From NCBI GenBank assembly GCA_027859095.1, contig JAQIBN010000020.1, positions 1-45,896 of the forward strand: a DNA stretch of 45,896 nt, given 5' to 3'. Below the pieces are notes generated by a model, which saw nothing but the letters and a program-made list of their open reading frames with translations, was not told where the DNA came from and searched no databases. The position numbers and the translations under genes are program-made. Shown here piece by piece: positions 34,491 through 42,909 of the stretch. The DNA is from Spirochaetia bacterium. Its GTDB lineage: Bacteria; Spirochaetota; Spirochaetia; B11-G9. Within the stretch, counting starts at the first letter, position 1, and each line of letters starts with the position of its first letter.

Positions 34491-34840
34491 TGGCAGATAA
34501 CCTAACAGAAGAGATCGAGTTTGATGGTTTATTTTTAAGTATTGATACTACATTACCTAATAAGATAACTGTAAATGTTAAAGGTCGACTGGAAACGGCA
34601 AATTCAATCCATTTCCTTAACTTTATGACAGAGCTGATAAATTCTTCTGTCACAGGCGTAGACCTGATTCTTGCCATGGCAGATCTATATTATGTTTCAT
34701 CAACAGGTATTGGTGCTTTTACTACTATTCTTGTAAATACCAAAAAAAAGAATATACAATTATATTTTAAAGATATGCAGCCAAAGGTTCTGAGTGTATT
34801 GGAGCTGCTGGGTTTTACTGCCTTTTTTAAATTTATATAG
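34490..34840 (+). CDS. STAS-domain protein (anti-sigma-factor antagonist-like)
   Basis: A 116-residue single STAS domain: KITVNVKGRLETANSIHFLNF, a central GVDLILAMADLYYVSSTGIGAF and a final PKVLSVLELLGFTAFFKF. The DLYYVSSTGIGAF loop keeps the Ser at the usual phosphorylation site of SpoIIAA/RsbV proteins. It is the likely substrate of the PP2C phosphatase encoded just upstream. The serine kinase or anti-sigma partner is not in this window. A structured hairpin (34848-34887) separates it from the next kinase. Confidence 0.9.
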   Translation: MADNLTEEIEFDGLFLSIDTTLPNKITVNVKGRLETANSIHFLNFMTELINSSVTGVDLILAMADLYYVSSTGIGAFTTILVNTKKKNIQLYFKDMQPKVLSVLELLGFTAFFKFI

Positions 34841-34847
34841 AGCAACC

Positions 34848-34887
34848 TAAGGCTGGTCGGGACTCTGTCCCTGCTCGCCTATGCAAC
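34848..34887 (-). repeat. GAGCAG/CGACCA covarying hairpin, copy C
   Basis: On the minus strand: TAGGC GAGCAG GGAC-AGA-GTCC CGACCA GCCTTA. The inner stem GGGAC/GTCCC (34859-34863 with 34867-34871 on the plus strand) and the outer AGGC/GCCT stem enclose the conserved GAGCAG and CGACCA. A GCAACCT direct repeat flanks it (34842, 34883). Two more copies lie at 40611-40654 and 42862-42898. It sits in the 60-base gap before the PAS kinase. Confidence 0.6.
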
Positions 34888-34900
34888 CTGAGGAGTGGAA

Positions 34901-36106
34901 ATGGACTATAGTGCTGGCTTTAGTAAACTAATATATAATAGCAACATTTTGTTTTATGTTACGAATGGCGACGGTACAATTCTTTTTCTAAATACTTTTG
35001 GTCAGAAGCTTCTGGGGATTACTCCGGAAGATATAGTTGATGGCATAAATTCAATTAGCTTTTATGCTGATCCGGAAGATAAAAATGATCTTGATTCGAT
35101 ACTTAAATCCAAAAAATCAGTTTTCGACATTGAAATTAGAATGAAAAGTAAGGATGGCCGACTAATTACAGGACACGAATATGGATATATACAAAAAACT
35201 GAAAAGGGTGAAGAACTTATATGCGGGCTGATTAATGATATTTCAGATTTTATAGAGTTAAATTTGAGTACTGCCAGACTGAATATTGAAATGGCTGAAA
35301 CTAATCAAAAACTCCAGGATGCTTATAATACCATGGCCCAGCAGGAAAAAATGGCCACAATTGGAGAACTGGCAGCTGGTGTGGCCCATGAAATAAATAA
35401 CCCCCTTGGTTTTATAAAAAGCAATTCACGATCTATGACTAAGTATATGGAAATGATAACAGTTGTTTTTAAACAGATATCAGAGAAATATTCCCTTAAG
35501 GAAATAGAAAATGCTGATAAAATGGATTTTATTCTTTCTGATATTAAGGAAGTTCTTGAAGAAAATGGGGATGGATTAAATCGTATTGCAAAAATTACCG
35601 AGAGTCTAAAACGTTTTGCCCGTATGGGGGACGAGGACGTTAAGAGTGATTTTGATCTAAACCAGGCTGTTCTGGATACCCTTAATATAGCTAAAATTCA
35701 GTATAAGTATATTGCAGACATAAAACTGGATCTTGGTGAAATACCTCCGGTTTACTGCAATGGAGACTCAATTAATCAGGTTCTACTAAATCTAATAGTA
35801 AACGCAGCCCATGCAATCGAAATGCTGGGGTCAAAAGAGAGGGGTGTGATTGTAATTAAAACATCTAGTGATAATGGTTCAATAAAGTTCAGTGTCTGTG
35901 ATAGCGGCCCGGGTGTAGAAGACTCTGTTGCTCATAAATTATTTGATCCATTTTTTACAACTAAAGAAGTTGGAAAAGGAACAGGCCTGGGTCTTAGTCT
36001 GTGCTATGATATAATTGTACAAAAACATAAGGGTAAAATTTGGTTTGAAAACTGCACTCCAGGAGGAGCCCGGTTTATTTTTACTCTGCCGGGAAAAGCA
36101 GAATGA
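34901..36106 (+). CDS. PAS-domain histidine kinase
   Basis: A cytoplasmic kinase of 401 residues from ATG 34901 (AGGAG five bases before; the GTG at 34895 lies in the site). PAS at about 10-125 (LFYVTNGDGTILFLNTFGQK, then PEDI). The phospho-histidine lies in [20 protein letters not shown] near residue 165. The ATPase domain has INQVLLNLIVNAAHAIE, VCDSGPGVEDSV and GKGTGLGLSLCYDI. No membrane helix. It overlaps the next gene by ATGA; that product is a larger relative with the same kinase type. Confidence 0.92.
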   Translation: MDYSAGFSKLIYNSNILFYVTNGDGTILFLNTFGQKLLGITPEDIVDGINSISFYADPEDKNDLDSILKSKKSVFDIEIRMKSKDGRLITGHEYGYIQKTEKGEELICGLINDISDFIELNLSTARLNIEMAETNQKLQDAYNTMAQQEKMATIGELAAGVAHEINNPLGFIKSNSRSMTKYMEMITVVFKQISEKYSLKEIENADKMDFILSDIKEVLEENGDGLNRIAKITESLKRFARMGDEDVKSDFDLNQAVLDTLNIAKIQYKYIADIKLDLGEIPPVYCNGDSINQVLLNLIVNAAHAIEMLGSKERGVIVIKTSSDNGSIKFSVCDSGPGVEDSVAHKLFDPFFTTKEVGKGTGLGLSLCYDIIVQKHKGKIWFENCTPGGARFIFTLPGKAE

Positions 36107-39100
36107 ATGAAAAACTATCTATTTTAATAGTTGAAGATGAAATTCTAACTGCCAGTTTTATTAAATCCGGACTTGAAAAATATGGATTTAAAAATATTTA
36201 TTACTGTCTTAGTTCAAAGGATGCACTGCACAGGGTCGAGGAATCAAAACCCGATCTTGCTCTTTTGGATATATCTCTGGAAGATAAATATTCCGGTATT
36301 GAACTTGCCAGAACATTTACTGTTAGCTATCAAATACCTGTAATTTATGTAACTGGTGGTATAGACGATCAGACTATTGAAAAAATCGAAGAAACCGAAC
36401 CATATGGCCTAATTTTTAAACCCTTCAGAATACAAACCCTGAAAGTTCTTATAAATATTGCAGTTAAAAGAATGACTGCAGAGCACAATAAATTAGAAAG
36501 TGAAAGAAAACTGGAAATATCAAAAACCAAACTATTGGATCAGGTTCGGGAGCTGGATACCTTTTTTAAAGTATCACAGTTGGTTAATAAAAGAGTGAGT
36601 ATTGAAGAACTAATTAAGGATGCTCTCCCTTTAATTCCAGCTGCCTTTAATCTGTCCGATAGCATTTGTACCAGGATTACTTATCGTTCAACAGTTTATG
36701 AAAGTGAGGGATTTAAGGAAAGTAAATGGGTGTTAAGTGAATCTCTTTCGAAAAATTATAAAACAGGAGATATGATTGAGCTTTATCTCATTTTAGATGA
36801 AAATTTGGAGAGCTTCCCATTTTCCATAGATGATATCAATACTTTTTCTGCAATAACACAGCAGCTTTCCCTTGCATTACAAAGGTTTTCTTTTGAAGCT
36901 GATTTAAATAAACAACTTAAATTGCGAGAAATGTTAAATAGTATTCTTCAGCATCTTTTAACAACATCAGATGAAAAATTAAGTTCCATTCTTCAGGAAA
37001 TGCTAAGACATATTGGTGAATATTTTTATTCAGATTTTTGTCAGATTATTTTCTGGAATGAAAAAGAGGGGAGAAAGACCAGTAATCGTACATCATGGTC
37101 ATCCGGAAAAACTCTTAGTATAAAACATCCGTCCGAAAATGTTCTTTTGGATTTTAGACAGATAAAAAATTCCTGTTATCTGAATTCATTGTCGAATTCT
37201 GACATTCCACTGGGCAAGCCCTCTCTGGAATATTTAAATTCTATATCTAACTACAGTTTTCTGGTTATTCCTGTAAATAATAATAACCGACAAGTTGGTA
37301 TAATAGGTATACTTATCAATAATGATCATACTCATCTAAATAGCAATACATCAAGTTACGATATTATAGGTGATATTGTTGCTATGGCTGTTGCCAAAAA
37401 CATACGTGAACGCAAAATACGTGTGTACAAACAAGCTATAGAGCAGAATCCTTCAACCATAGTAATTACTGATCTTGAAGGGCGAATTAACTATGTTAAT
37501 CCTATGTTTACTAAAACTTCCGGTTACACAGCAGAGGAGGTAATTGGTCAGAATCCACGAATTCTAAAATCAGGATCACAGGATAAAGCATTTTATGAGG
37601 AATTGTGGTCGACACTAATTCGGGGTGAAGTCTGGAAAGGTACCTTTCATAATAAGTGCAAAAATGGTCAATTGGTTTGGGAGCTGGCAGTACTAAGCCC
37701 GATTAAAGACAGTACCGGGGCAGTAACTGGTTATATTGCAATAAAAGAGGACATTTCTGATAAGGTAGAAGCAGAGGAAAATCTAATAAAACTTAATTCT
37801 GATCTAGTTAATACTCAAGCTTCTTTGGTTCAGGAAGAAAAACTGGCTTCTATTGGGCGTCTTGCAGCCGGTGTTGCCCATGAAAATAATAATCCTATAG
37901 GTTTTGTTTACAGCAATTTTAGAACCATTGGTAAGTACAAAGAAAACTTCCAGGCCATGATTGAGACTCTTACATCCAATAACTCTTTAGATCAGGAATA
38001 TTTGACAAATCTTTTTTCAGAGCATAAAATAAAATTTATTCTGGAAGATATGAATGAACTATTAAAAGAATCCTATGACGGCTTTGATCGGGTTATTAAT
38101 ATTGTAAACAGCTTGCGGAGTTTTTCCAGAGTTGATCAATTAAAGTCCGTAATTATATATGATTTAAATGAAGCAATCAGGACGACGTTGATAATTGCCA
38201 GAAATGAGATTAAATATATTGCAGAGATAAAAACTGAGTTTGGTGAAATACCCAAAACAATGTGCAACAGCAGTGAAATTAATCAGGTTATTTTAAATTT
38301 ATTGGTAAATGCTGCCCAGGCTATAAAATCTTTTAAAAATGATAAAAAAGGTATTATATATGTAAGAACCTACAAAGAAGAAAATTATATCTGTTGTGAT
38401 ATAAAAGATTCCGGTACTGGTATTCCTGAAGATATTATTGGAAATATTTTTGAGCCGTTTTTTACAACAAAACCAGTCGGAGAAGGTACTGGCCTTGGTC
38501 TTAATATATCTTATGATATTATAGTCAAGAAGCATGATGGTCAATTATTTGCCCGGAATGATGAAAAAAATGGAGCAATTTTTACATTCAAACTACCAAT
38601 TAAAAAGAGAATGAAGGGATATCTGAGTATGAGTAATATAACCATACTTCTAGTAGATGATGAGATAAGTATTCTACGTGCATTAAAGAGAACTCTTTTT
38701 GAATATCCCTTTAAAATTATTATAGCATCTTCTCCTATGGAGGCAAAGGAGAAGATGGCTGATAACATCATAGATATGATAATTAGTGATTACAAAATGC
38801 CTGTGGAGTCTGGTTTTCAGCTGCTAAGCTTTGTCAGAGATACATACCCGGATGTTATACGTATAATGTTAAGTGGTTATGTGGAAAAAGAAGTAATTCT
38901 TGAAGCTCTATTTTCCTGTGCCGCACTAACTTGTTTTCCCAAACCCTGGAATGATGAAAAACTCCTTGCTAGAATTAGCGAACTTCTGGAACTAAAGCAA
39001 AAATTTAATAATCCTGTTCTCTGGAAGTTAATTAATTCCGGTAGTTTATTCAGCATTGAGTTACCAGTAATACAAAAGCTTGAGAAAGTAAACCTGGTTA

Positions 39101-39753
39101 TTAATGACAATGAAGAGATGACCAGGATTATTTCTGATAATATGTTTCTTTTATTCAGGGTCGCCAGAATGGTGAGCTCTGATTATTTCAACGATAGTTC
39201 CGAATTTAATTTAACTAAGGCCATAAGTATAATCAGTTCTGATAGTATTCTGAAACTTAGTTCATCTATTCCCAAATCCGCTTTTTCTAAACCGGATCTA
39301 TATACAATTATGCCGGAAATATTTTTATCCCATTATGATTCTCTTTTCCATTCTATGTATGGTTCGTCTAAACCAGAACCCCTGTCTGTATATCTTCCAT
39401 TTATCTATATATATAATTATCTTTTATTTCGAATAGATAGGGAACTTTACAATAATCGGATAAAGGCATTTATAGCTGACGGTATTCCACTTAATTCATC
39501 AGATAGGGTGCAGGTAATTTTTAAGACTATTCTTCGTTTATGCGGGTTGCCTGAAAAATTTATGGAATACTGTGATAAAGTGGAATTCGATGAAACACCA
39601 GAAGTTTTAACTGCTAAAAAGCTTAGAGACCTGATTGAACTTTTCTGGTGGAGTGACAGTATGCCGGAAAAGCATAGTTTGTATACAATCCCCAGTAAAA
39701 TTTTGGATAATATTTATAATGCCGTTCAGAACTTTAAGAAGTTGCAGCTTTAA
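36103..39753 (+). CDS. REC-GAF-PAS-kinase-REC fusion with C-terminal HDOD-like region
   Basis: A 1216-residue cytoplasmic protein. REC at 1-125 ([25 protein letters not shown]), GAF about 275-430, PAS about 435-555 ([20 protein letters not shown]), HisKA/ATPase about 585-830 with the histidine in [19 protein letters not shown], then a second REC from about 843 ([18 protein letters not shown]; phosphoacceptor [19 protein letters not shown]). The last 250 residues look like a degenerate HDOD region. The usual HEINNP is HENNNP here. A possible internal start (ATG 38629 with AAGGGA upstream) opens the second REC part, so this may be two genes whose stop was lost. Confidence 0.85.
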   Translation: MNEKLSILIVEDEILTASFIKSGLEKYGFKNIYYCLSSKDALHRVEESKPDLALLDISLEDKYSGIELARTFTVSYQIPVIYVTGGIDDQTIEKIEETEPYGLIFKPFRIQTLKVLINIAVKRMTAEHNKLESERKLEISKTKLLDQVRELDTFFKVSQLVNKRVSIEELIKDALPLIPAAFNLSDSICTRITYRSTVYESEGFKESKWVLSESLSKNYKTGDMIELYLILDENLESFPFSIDDINTFSAITQQLSLALQRFSFEADLNKQLKLREMLNSILQHLLTTSDEKLSSILQEMLRHIGEYFYSDFCQIIFWNEKEGRKTSNRTSWSSGKTLSIKHPSENVLLDFRQIKNSCYLNSLSNSDIPLGKPSLEYLNSISNYSFLVIPVNNNNRQVGIIGILINNDHTHLNSNTSSYDIIGDIVAMAVAKNIRERKIRVYKQAIEQNPSTIVITDLEGRINYVNPMFTKTSGYTAEEVIGQNPRILKSGSQDKAFYEELWSTLIRGEVWKGTFHNKCKNGQLVWELAVLSPIKDSTGAVTGYIAIKEDISDKVEAEENLIKLNSDLVNTQASLVQEEKLASIGRLAAGVAHENNNPIGFVYSNFRTIGKYKENFQAMIETLTSNNSLDQEYLTNLFSEHKIKFILEDMNELLKESYDGFDRVINIVNSLRSFSRVDQLKSVIIYDLNEAIRTTLIIARNEIKYIAEIKTEFGEIPKTMCNSSEINQVILNLLVNAAQAIKSFKNDKKGIIYVRTYKEENYICCDIKDSGTGIPEDIIGNIFEPFFTTKPVGEGTGLGLNISYDIIVKKHDGQLFARNDEKNGAIFTFKLPIKKRMKGYLSMSNITILLVDDEISILRALKRTLFEYPFKIIIASSPMEAKEKMADNIIDMIISDYKMPVESGFQLLSFVRDTYPDVIRIMLSGYVEKEVILEALFSCAALTCFPKPWNDEKLLARISELLELKQKFNNPVLWKLINSGSLFSIELPVIQKLEKVNLVINDNEEMTRIISDNMFLLFRVARMVSSDYFNDSSEFNLTKAISIISSDSILKLSSSIPKSAFSKPDLYTIMPEIFLSHYDSLFHSMYGSSKPEPLSVYLPFIYIYNYLLFRIDRELYNNRIKAFIADGIPLNSSDRVQVIFKTILRLCGLPEKFMEYCDKVEFDETPEVLTAKKLRDLIELFWWSDSMPEKHSLYTIPSKILDNIYNAVQNFKKLQL

Positions 39754-40096
39754 TTAATTCCAACAGGCTGTCCTGGTTCCAGGGTTTCGCAATTACATCA
39801 AGTATATTATCTCTATAGGGAGCAATAGAAGCAATAACTTCTTTTGTTATAGTACCTGAAAGAATTATTATTTGTATTTGAGGGTGTTCAACTACTACTT
39901 TACTTATAAACTCAAGTCCGCCCATAATAGGCATTCTTATATCTACAAGTACAAGATCTATTGGCTGATTTTCCAGTTTGTTTAAGGCCTTTTGCCCCGT
40001 TTCTGCAGGTATAATATTAAATCCATGAAAACGTAATTCTCTGGACAGAGCAGATCGGATATTCATATCATCATCAACAACCATTATATTTATCAT
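39734..40096 (-). CDS. Single-domain response regulator
   Basis: A 120-residue receiver. Acidic pocket VVDDDMNIRSAL, phosphoacceptor in LVLVDIRMPIMGGLEF, Ser/Thr in IILSGTIT and Lys in VIAKPWNQDSL. It lies convergent to the fusion kinase, the two overlapping by 20 bases at their 3' ends. It may act with the kinases upstream. Confidence 0.9.
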   Translation of the reverse strand: MINIMVVDDDMNIRSALSRELRFHGFNIIPAETGQKALNKLENQPIDLVLVDIRMPIMGGLEFISKVVVEHPQIQIIILSGTITKEVIASIAPYRDNILDVIAKPWNQDSLLELIKAATS

Positions 40097-40210
40097 AATA
40101 ATTTCAGTTTAGTTTAAGTTTTACTTAAAAGCAAGCTTCCCTTTTAAAATTTTATTTCTTCTGCATATTTGTATTTTTCATTATTAATCAGCATTTTTTT
40201 CTATATTTTT

Positions 40211-40244
40211 CATTTTTCATTTTTCATTTTTCATTTTTCATTTT
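40211..40244 (+). repeat. Heptamer tandem repeat (CATTTTT)n before trxA
   Basis: About 4.9 copies of CATTTTT end some 30 bases before the thioredoxin start. The 7-base unit could vary in number by slippage and so alter promoter spacing. No promoter box is clear, and the repeat may be neutral. Confidence 0.6.
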
Positions 40245-40274
40245 ATTTACTATCTTATTTCTATGGAGCATAAT

Positions 40275-40592
40275 ATGAGTGAAAAAACAAAACCTAAATC
40301 CTTCTTCGACCTAATAAAAGCATCTGAAAAACCAATTCTTGTGGATTTTTATGCTGACTGGTGCGGTCCATGCAAAATGGTATCACCAGCTATCGAGAAA
40401 GTAGCAAAAGATTTCTCTGGAAAAATTATGACTATTAAAATTAATGTGGATAAGGCACAATCCGCTGCCGCAAAATATCAAATACAAAGTATACCTACAA
40501 TAATGATGTTTAAAAATGGTGAAAGTATTATGCGACTTACCGGAGCACAGCCTTATGAAGTTATTAAGAAAGAAGTTCAAAAGAACTTGTAG
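40275..40592 (+). CDS. trxA: Thioredoxin
   Basis: A 105-residue thioredoxin that reduces protein disulphides. The active site is DWCGPCKMVSP and the cis-proline lies in IQSIPTIMMFKNG. The start is ATG 40275 (MSEKTKPKSFF) with GGAG 5 bases before; an in-frame ATG at 40263 contains that site. No thioredoxin reductase lies nearby. A covarying hairpin follows the stop codon by about 20 bases. Confidence 0.94.
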   Translation: MSEKTKPKSFFDLIKASEKPILVDFYADWCGPCKMVSPAIEKVAKDFSGKIMTIKINVDKAQSAAAKYQIQSIPTIMMFKNGESIMRLTGAQPYEVIKKEVQKNL

Positions 40593-40610
40593 AGACGTTG
40601 CTGGCTTAAG

Positions 40611-40654
40611 GACGCATAGCCGAGCAGAAAGCTTGCTTTCGACCAGGCTACGTC
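40611..40654 (+). repeat. GAGCAG/CGACCA covarying hairpin, copy A
   Basis: TAGCC (40617-40621) GAGCAG AAAGC-TT-GCTTT CGACCA GGCTA (40646-40650), with outer GACG/CGTC. The outer stem is TAGCC/GGCTA where the other copies have TAGGC/GCCT, and the inner stem also differs, yet pairing and both six-base internal segments are kept. It lies between trxA and cdd. Confidence 0.65.
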
Positions 40655-40691
40655 TGTACAGATCCAATCAAAATATAATAATATAACAGAT

Positions 40692-41093
40692 ATGGATAAA
40701 TTAGATAAAGCTTTTAAAATAGCTCTTGAAGCAAGAGAAAATGCATATGCACCCTATTCCGGTTTCAAAGTTGGCGCAGCTTTGGTTGTGAAGGATAATG
40801 AAAAAATATTCCCTGGCTGTAATGTTGAAAATGCCAGTTATGGTGGTACCATTTGCGCTGAGAGAACAGCTATAGTAAGCTCTGTAGCAGCTCTTGGTAA
40901 GGTCGAGTTTGATTTTTGTGTAGTTTTTACAGAATCAGAACCTGCGTCCCCTCCCTGTGCATTGTGTCTGCAGGTGTTTTCAGAGTTCTGTCCTCCGGAT
41001 TTTCCAATTTATCTGGCATCCCCAAAAGGAATTGAGAAGAAAATGCTTCTTAAAGAACTTCTTCCTGTTCCTTTTAACAAAATCCCGGAATAA
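40692..41093 (+). CDS. cdd: Cytidine deaminase
   Basis: Deaminates (deoxy)cytidine to (deoxy)uridine in pyrimidine salvage. The 133-residue length fits the small tetrameric class. AYAPYSGFKVGAAL at the N-terminus binds substrate. The zinc site is the Cys of GTICAERTAIVS, with the catalytic Glu next to it, and the two Cys in SPPCALCLQVFSEFC. No nucleoside transporter or phosphorylase lies nearby. The small unknown gene starts 3 bases after the stop. Confidence 0.94.
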   Translation: MDKLDKAFKIALEARENAYAPYSGFKVGAALVVKDNEKIFPGCNVENASYGGTICAERTAIVSSVAALGKVEFDFCVVFTESEPASPPCALCLQVFSEFCPPDFPIYLASPKGIEKKMLLKELLPVPFNKIPE

Positions 41094-41096
41094 AGG

Positions 41097-41318
41097 GTGT
41101 TTATAGAAGATATAGATAGCTGGTTAGCTACATTGTCCGAAGCTGACCAGCTGCAGGTTTTTCAGGCTCTTAGTGAATATATGTCTGTAAATGAACTTAA
41201 AAATGTTATGGTGGAAGTATCCAGGGGTGGGGATCTCCTTTCCATACACAGAAAGTTGGGTTTAATTCGTAAATATTATGTTGATCTATTGCGAATACAG
41301 CGTCTTAGGATACTATAA
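41097..41318 (+). CDS. Small conserved-looking protein of unknown function
   Basis: A 73-residue frame starting GTG at 41097, 3 bases after cdd. The protein (MFIEDIDSWLATLSEADQLQ, then VFQALSEYMSV and SIHRKLGLIRKYYVDLLRIQ) is predicted to be all helical, acidic at the N-terminus and basic at the C-terminus. It has no signal, membrane helix or Cys motif. I do not recognise its family. Its position suggests cotranscription with cdd. The start lacks a clear ribosome site, so translation may be coupled. Confidence 0.55.
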   Translation: MFIEDIDSWLATLSEADQLQVFQALSEYMSVNELKNVMVEVSRGGDLLSIHRKLGLIRKYYVDLLRIQRLRIL

Positions 41319-41338
41319 AAAAACCAGCCCGAGGGCTG
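41316..41338 (-). terminator. Terminator, strongest on the minus strand
   Basis: CAGCC/GGCTG pair around CGAG at 41325-41338. Read on the minus strand it is followed by seven T (41323-41317), which ends the lipoprotein gene. In the plus direction the T-run is short, though the hairpin could also help end cdd and the small gene. Confidence 0.75.
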
Positions 41339-41354
41339 ATTTGAATTAATATTT

Positions 41355-41804
41355 TTATGAAAAATTATTCCAGTTATTTGCAGGATAAGTTTCCTTTCCA
41401 GTTGTTCCCGTAAAAATAATATTCGGTGGACTAGCTATATCAGAATTAAGAACAAACTCACCAGTGTCTATGTTCCCATCATTGTTATCATCCTGCCATA
41501 TCCAAATATCATAGCTTCCTTCTGGAACAAATAAGGGACAGAGATAATTATCAAATTTGTTATAGACCTCTATGGATCTAAAAGGCGAATTTAAGTTTGG
41601 TGTTTCTCCTGCTGCATATAACTCAACTAATAAAGGATCATTTGTATCATATGAAAAGTTTGATATGTCGCCTGTAGTTATTGAAATTGTTATGTTCACT
41701 ACATTATCATCTGCATATTCTGGATAAAACACTTCAAGCATTGCATCACACCCTGAAAACAGGAGTACTGCAAGAATTATTAATATAAAAAATATTTTTT
41801 TCAT
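41355..41804 (-). CDS. Putative lipoprotein
   Basis: A 149-residue exported lipoprotein: MKKIFFILIILAVLLFSGC ends in the lipobox LFSGC and would be acylated on that Cys. The mature part has beta-rich stretches (VNITISITTGDISNFSYDT, GSYDIWIWQDDNNDGNIDTG), the last with an EF-hand-like acidic DDNNDGNID loop that may bind calcium. Family unknown. It follows the outer-membrane-like gene by 11 bases on the same strand, so the two may form one surface unit. Confidence 0.75.
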   Translation of the reverse strand: MKKIFFILIILAVLLFSGCDAMLEVFYPEYADDNVVNITISITTGDISNFSYDTNDPLLVELYAAGETPNLNSPFRSIEVYNKFDNYLCPLFVPEGSYDIWIWQDDNNDGNIDTGEFVLNSDIASPPNIIFTGTTGKETYPANNWNNFS

Positions 41805-41815
41805 TATTTTCCTCC

Positions 41816-42436
41816 TTAAAGATACAGGGTCGCAACAAGCGACGGAATAAATTTGATTCTATCAGCTGCAGCATCAGAAATTTCCTGATCATCATTGAAT
41901 AGATCATCCAGATCAGAGAACATTGTTCTGGCATCTGAAAAAATTGACATAAAGTCAAGATGGATACCCCAGTCTCCAAATTTCAAACCAGCACCAACTT
42001 TCCAGTTAGCTCCGAAATTTTTGTCAAAACTTTCATCCAGATATTCAGATTCCTTATATACATAGATACTGTTTAAACCAATGGTCGAATACCCAATAAC
42101 AGGACCTAAAACCAGCTTACCTCCAATATTCCATGTGTTTAGGAATCCAGGACGGAAAGGGCCCAGATTAGAAACATTAGAAGTCATTTGAGTTATATAT
42201 TCCGGTGGTAACACATATGAATCCCATGAAACATAACCTATCAATAAAAATCTATATCCAATATGAAAACCAGGAACAACAAAGCCATTTTCCTCTGCTT
42301 CAGGATCGGGATCAGTACCGGGTTCTGCACCCAATGGTGTTAGAGACATCCCAAGTTCCCACTGATCTGCAGCTGCAGGAATGACCATTGCCAGTATAAG
42401 TATTACTGCAATAGCCAGAAATTTTGTTTTATGCAT
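41816..42436 (-). CDS. Putative outer-membrane beta-barrel protein
   Basis: A 206-residue exported protein. The signal peptide is MHKTKFLAIAVILILAMVIPAAAD. The mature part alternates hydrophobic and polar residues (VVPGFHIGYRFLLIGYVSWDSY, NIGGKLVLGPVIGYSTIGL, WGIHLDFMSIFS) and ends in SLVATLYL, like barrel proteins. No known porin family is recognised. An AGGAGG ribosome site precedes the ATG. It shares its transcript with the lipoprotein gene. Confidence 0.7.
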   Translation of the reverse strand: MHKTKFLAIAVILILAMVIPAAADQWELGMSLTPLGAEPGTDPDPEAEENGFVVPGFHIGYRFLLIGYVSWDSYVLPPEYITQMTSNVSNLGPFRPGFLNTWNIGGKLVLGPVIGYSTIGLNSIYVYKESEYLDESFDKNFGANWKVGAGLKFGDWGIHLDFMSIFSDARTMFSDLDDLFNDDQEISDAAADRIKFIPSLVATLYL

Positions 42437-42462
42437 AGCATCCTCCTGTTAAAAAATTAAAA

Positions 42463-42482
42463 AGATCCCTGAAGAAGGATCT
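42463..42482 (-). terminator. Leader hairpin or terminator before the barrel-protein gene
   Basis: AGATCC/GGATCT around an 8-base loop, followed on the minus strand by TTTTAATTTTTT. It lies between a putative promoter and the ATG, so it may end transcripts from the zinc-ribbon gene or attenuate the barrel-protein gene. Confidence 0.5.
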
Positions 42483-42513
42483 GTTCAGTGAATAATCAGA
42501 TTCAAAAGGACAG

Positions 42514-42542
42514 ATTTTATTTAAATACTAAAAAATGTCCAA
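42514..42542 (-). promoter_or_regulatory. Putative sigma-70 promoter for the barrel-protein/lipoprotein genes
   Basis: On the minus strand TTGGAC (42542-42537), a 17-base spacer and TAAAAT (42519-42514), about 80 bases before the ATG at 42436. Confidence 0.45.
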
Positions 42543-42601
42543 TAACCAGATATCCACCTGCTAGAACTATAGTGCATGAAAACAAAAAAAGCAAAAATAA
42601 T

Positions 42602-42844
42602 TTAATAATTTTTCCCTGCAAGAGCCACATTAGCCACATCAAAAGCATGGCAGGGTACTACACCATAAACCATTTCACAATCGGGACACTTCGACTCAAA
42701 TGTTTCCATGGAAAAAGTATTTCCGCATTCTTCACACTTTATATCCAGAGGCATTGGCATTATCTGCTCTGCAAAACCCATAGTTCTTACCTTATCTACA
42801 ACCTGCTGTCCTGTTTCAAAACTTCCTGCACATCCATCATGCAT
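42602..42844 (-). CDS. Small Cys-rich zinc-ribbon protein of the DUF1858/GTPase/ABC cluster
   Basis: An 80-residue protein. The start is ATG 42844 (MHDGCAGSFETGQQ), with AAGGAG 6 bases before. The N-terminal MHDGC could bind a metal. The centre is a zinc ribbon, DIKCEECGNTFSME and SKCPDCEMVYGVVPCHAFD, with CxxC pairs plus one more Cys. It resembles the zinc ribbons of HypA-like metallochaperones in outline only. It lies on the minus strand 66 bases past the ABC gene stop, with a covarying hairpin between. A metal or sulphur carrier role is inferred from Cys content and context. Confidence 0.7.
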   Translation of the reverse strand: MHDGCAGSFETGQQVVDKVRTMGFAEQIMPMPLDIKCEECGNTFSMETFESKCPDCEMVYGVVPCHAFDVANVALAGKNY

Positions 42845-42861
42845 ATTAAACTCCTTCGGTG

Positions 42862-42898
42862 TATAGGCGAGCAGCAAACTTGTTTGCGACCAGCCTTA
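42862..42898 (+). repeat. GAGCAG/CGACCA covarying hairpin, copy B
   Basis: TAGGC (42864-42868) GAGCAG CAAAC-TT-GTTTG CGACCA GCCTTA. The inner stem lies at 42875-42879 with 42882-42886. It separates the ABC ATPase gene from the zinc-ribbon gene. Confidence 0.65.
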
Positions 42899-42909
42899 AT
42901 TACATATAA

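Noticed and set aside
34842-34889. GCAACCT direct repeats around hairpin copy C as a target-site duplication
   Set aside because: Copies A and B have no such flanking repeats, so insertion by transposition is not supported.
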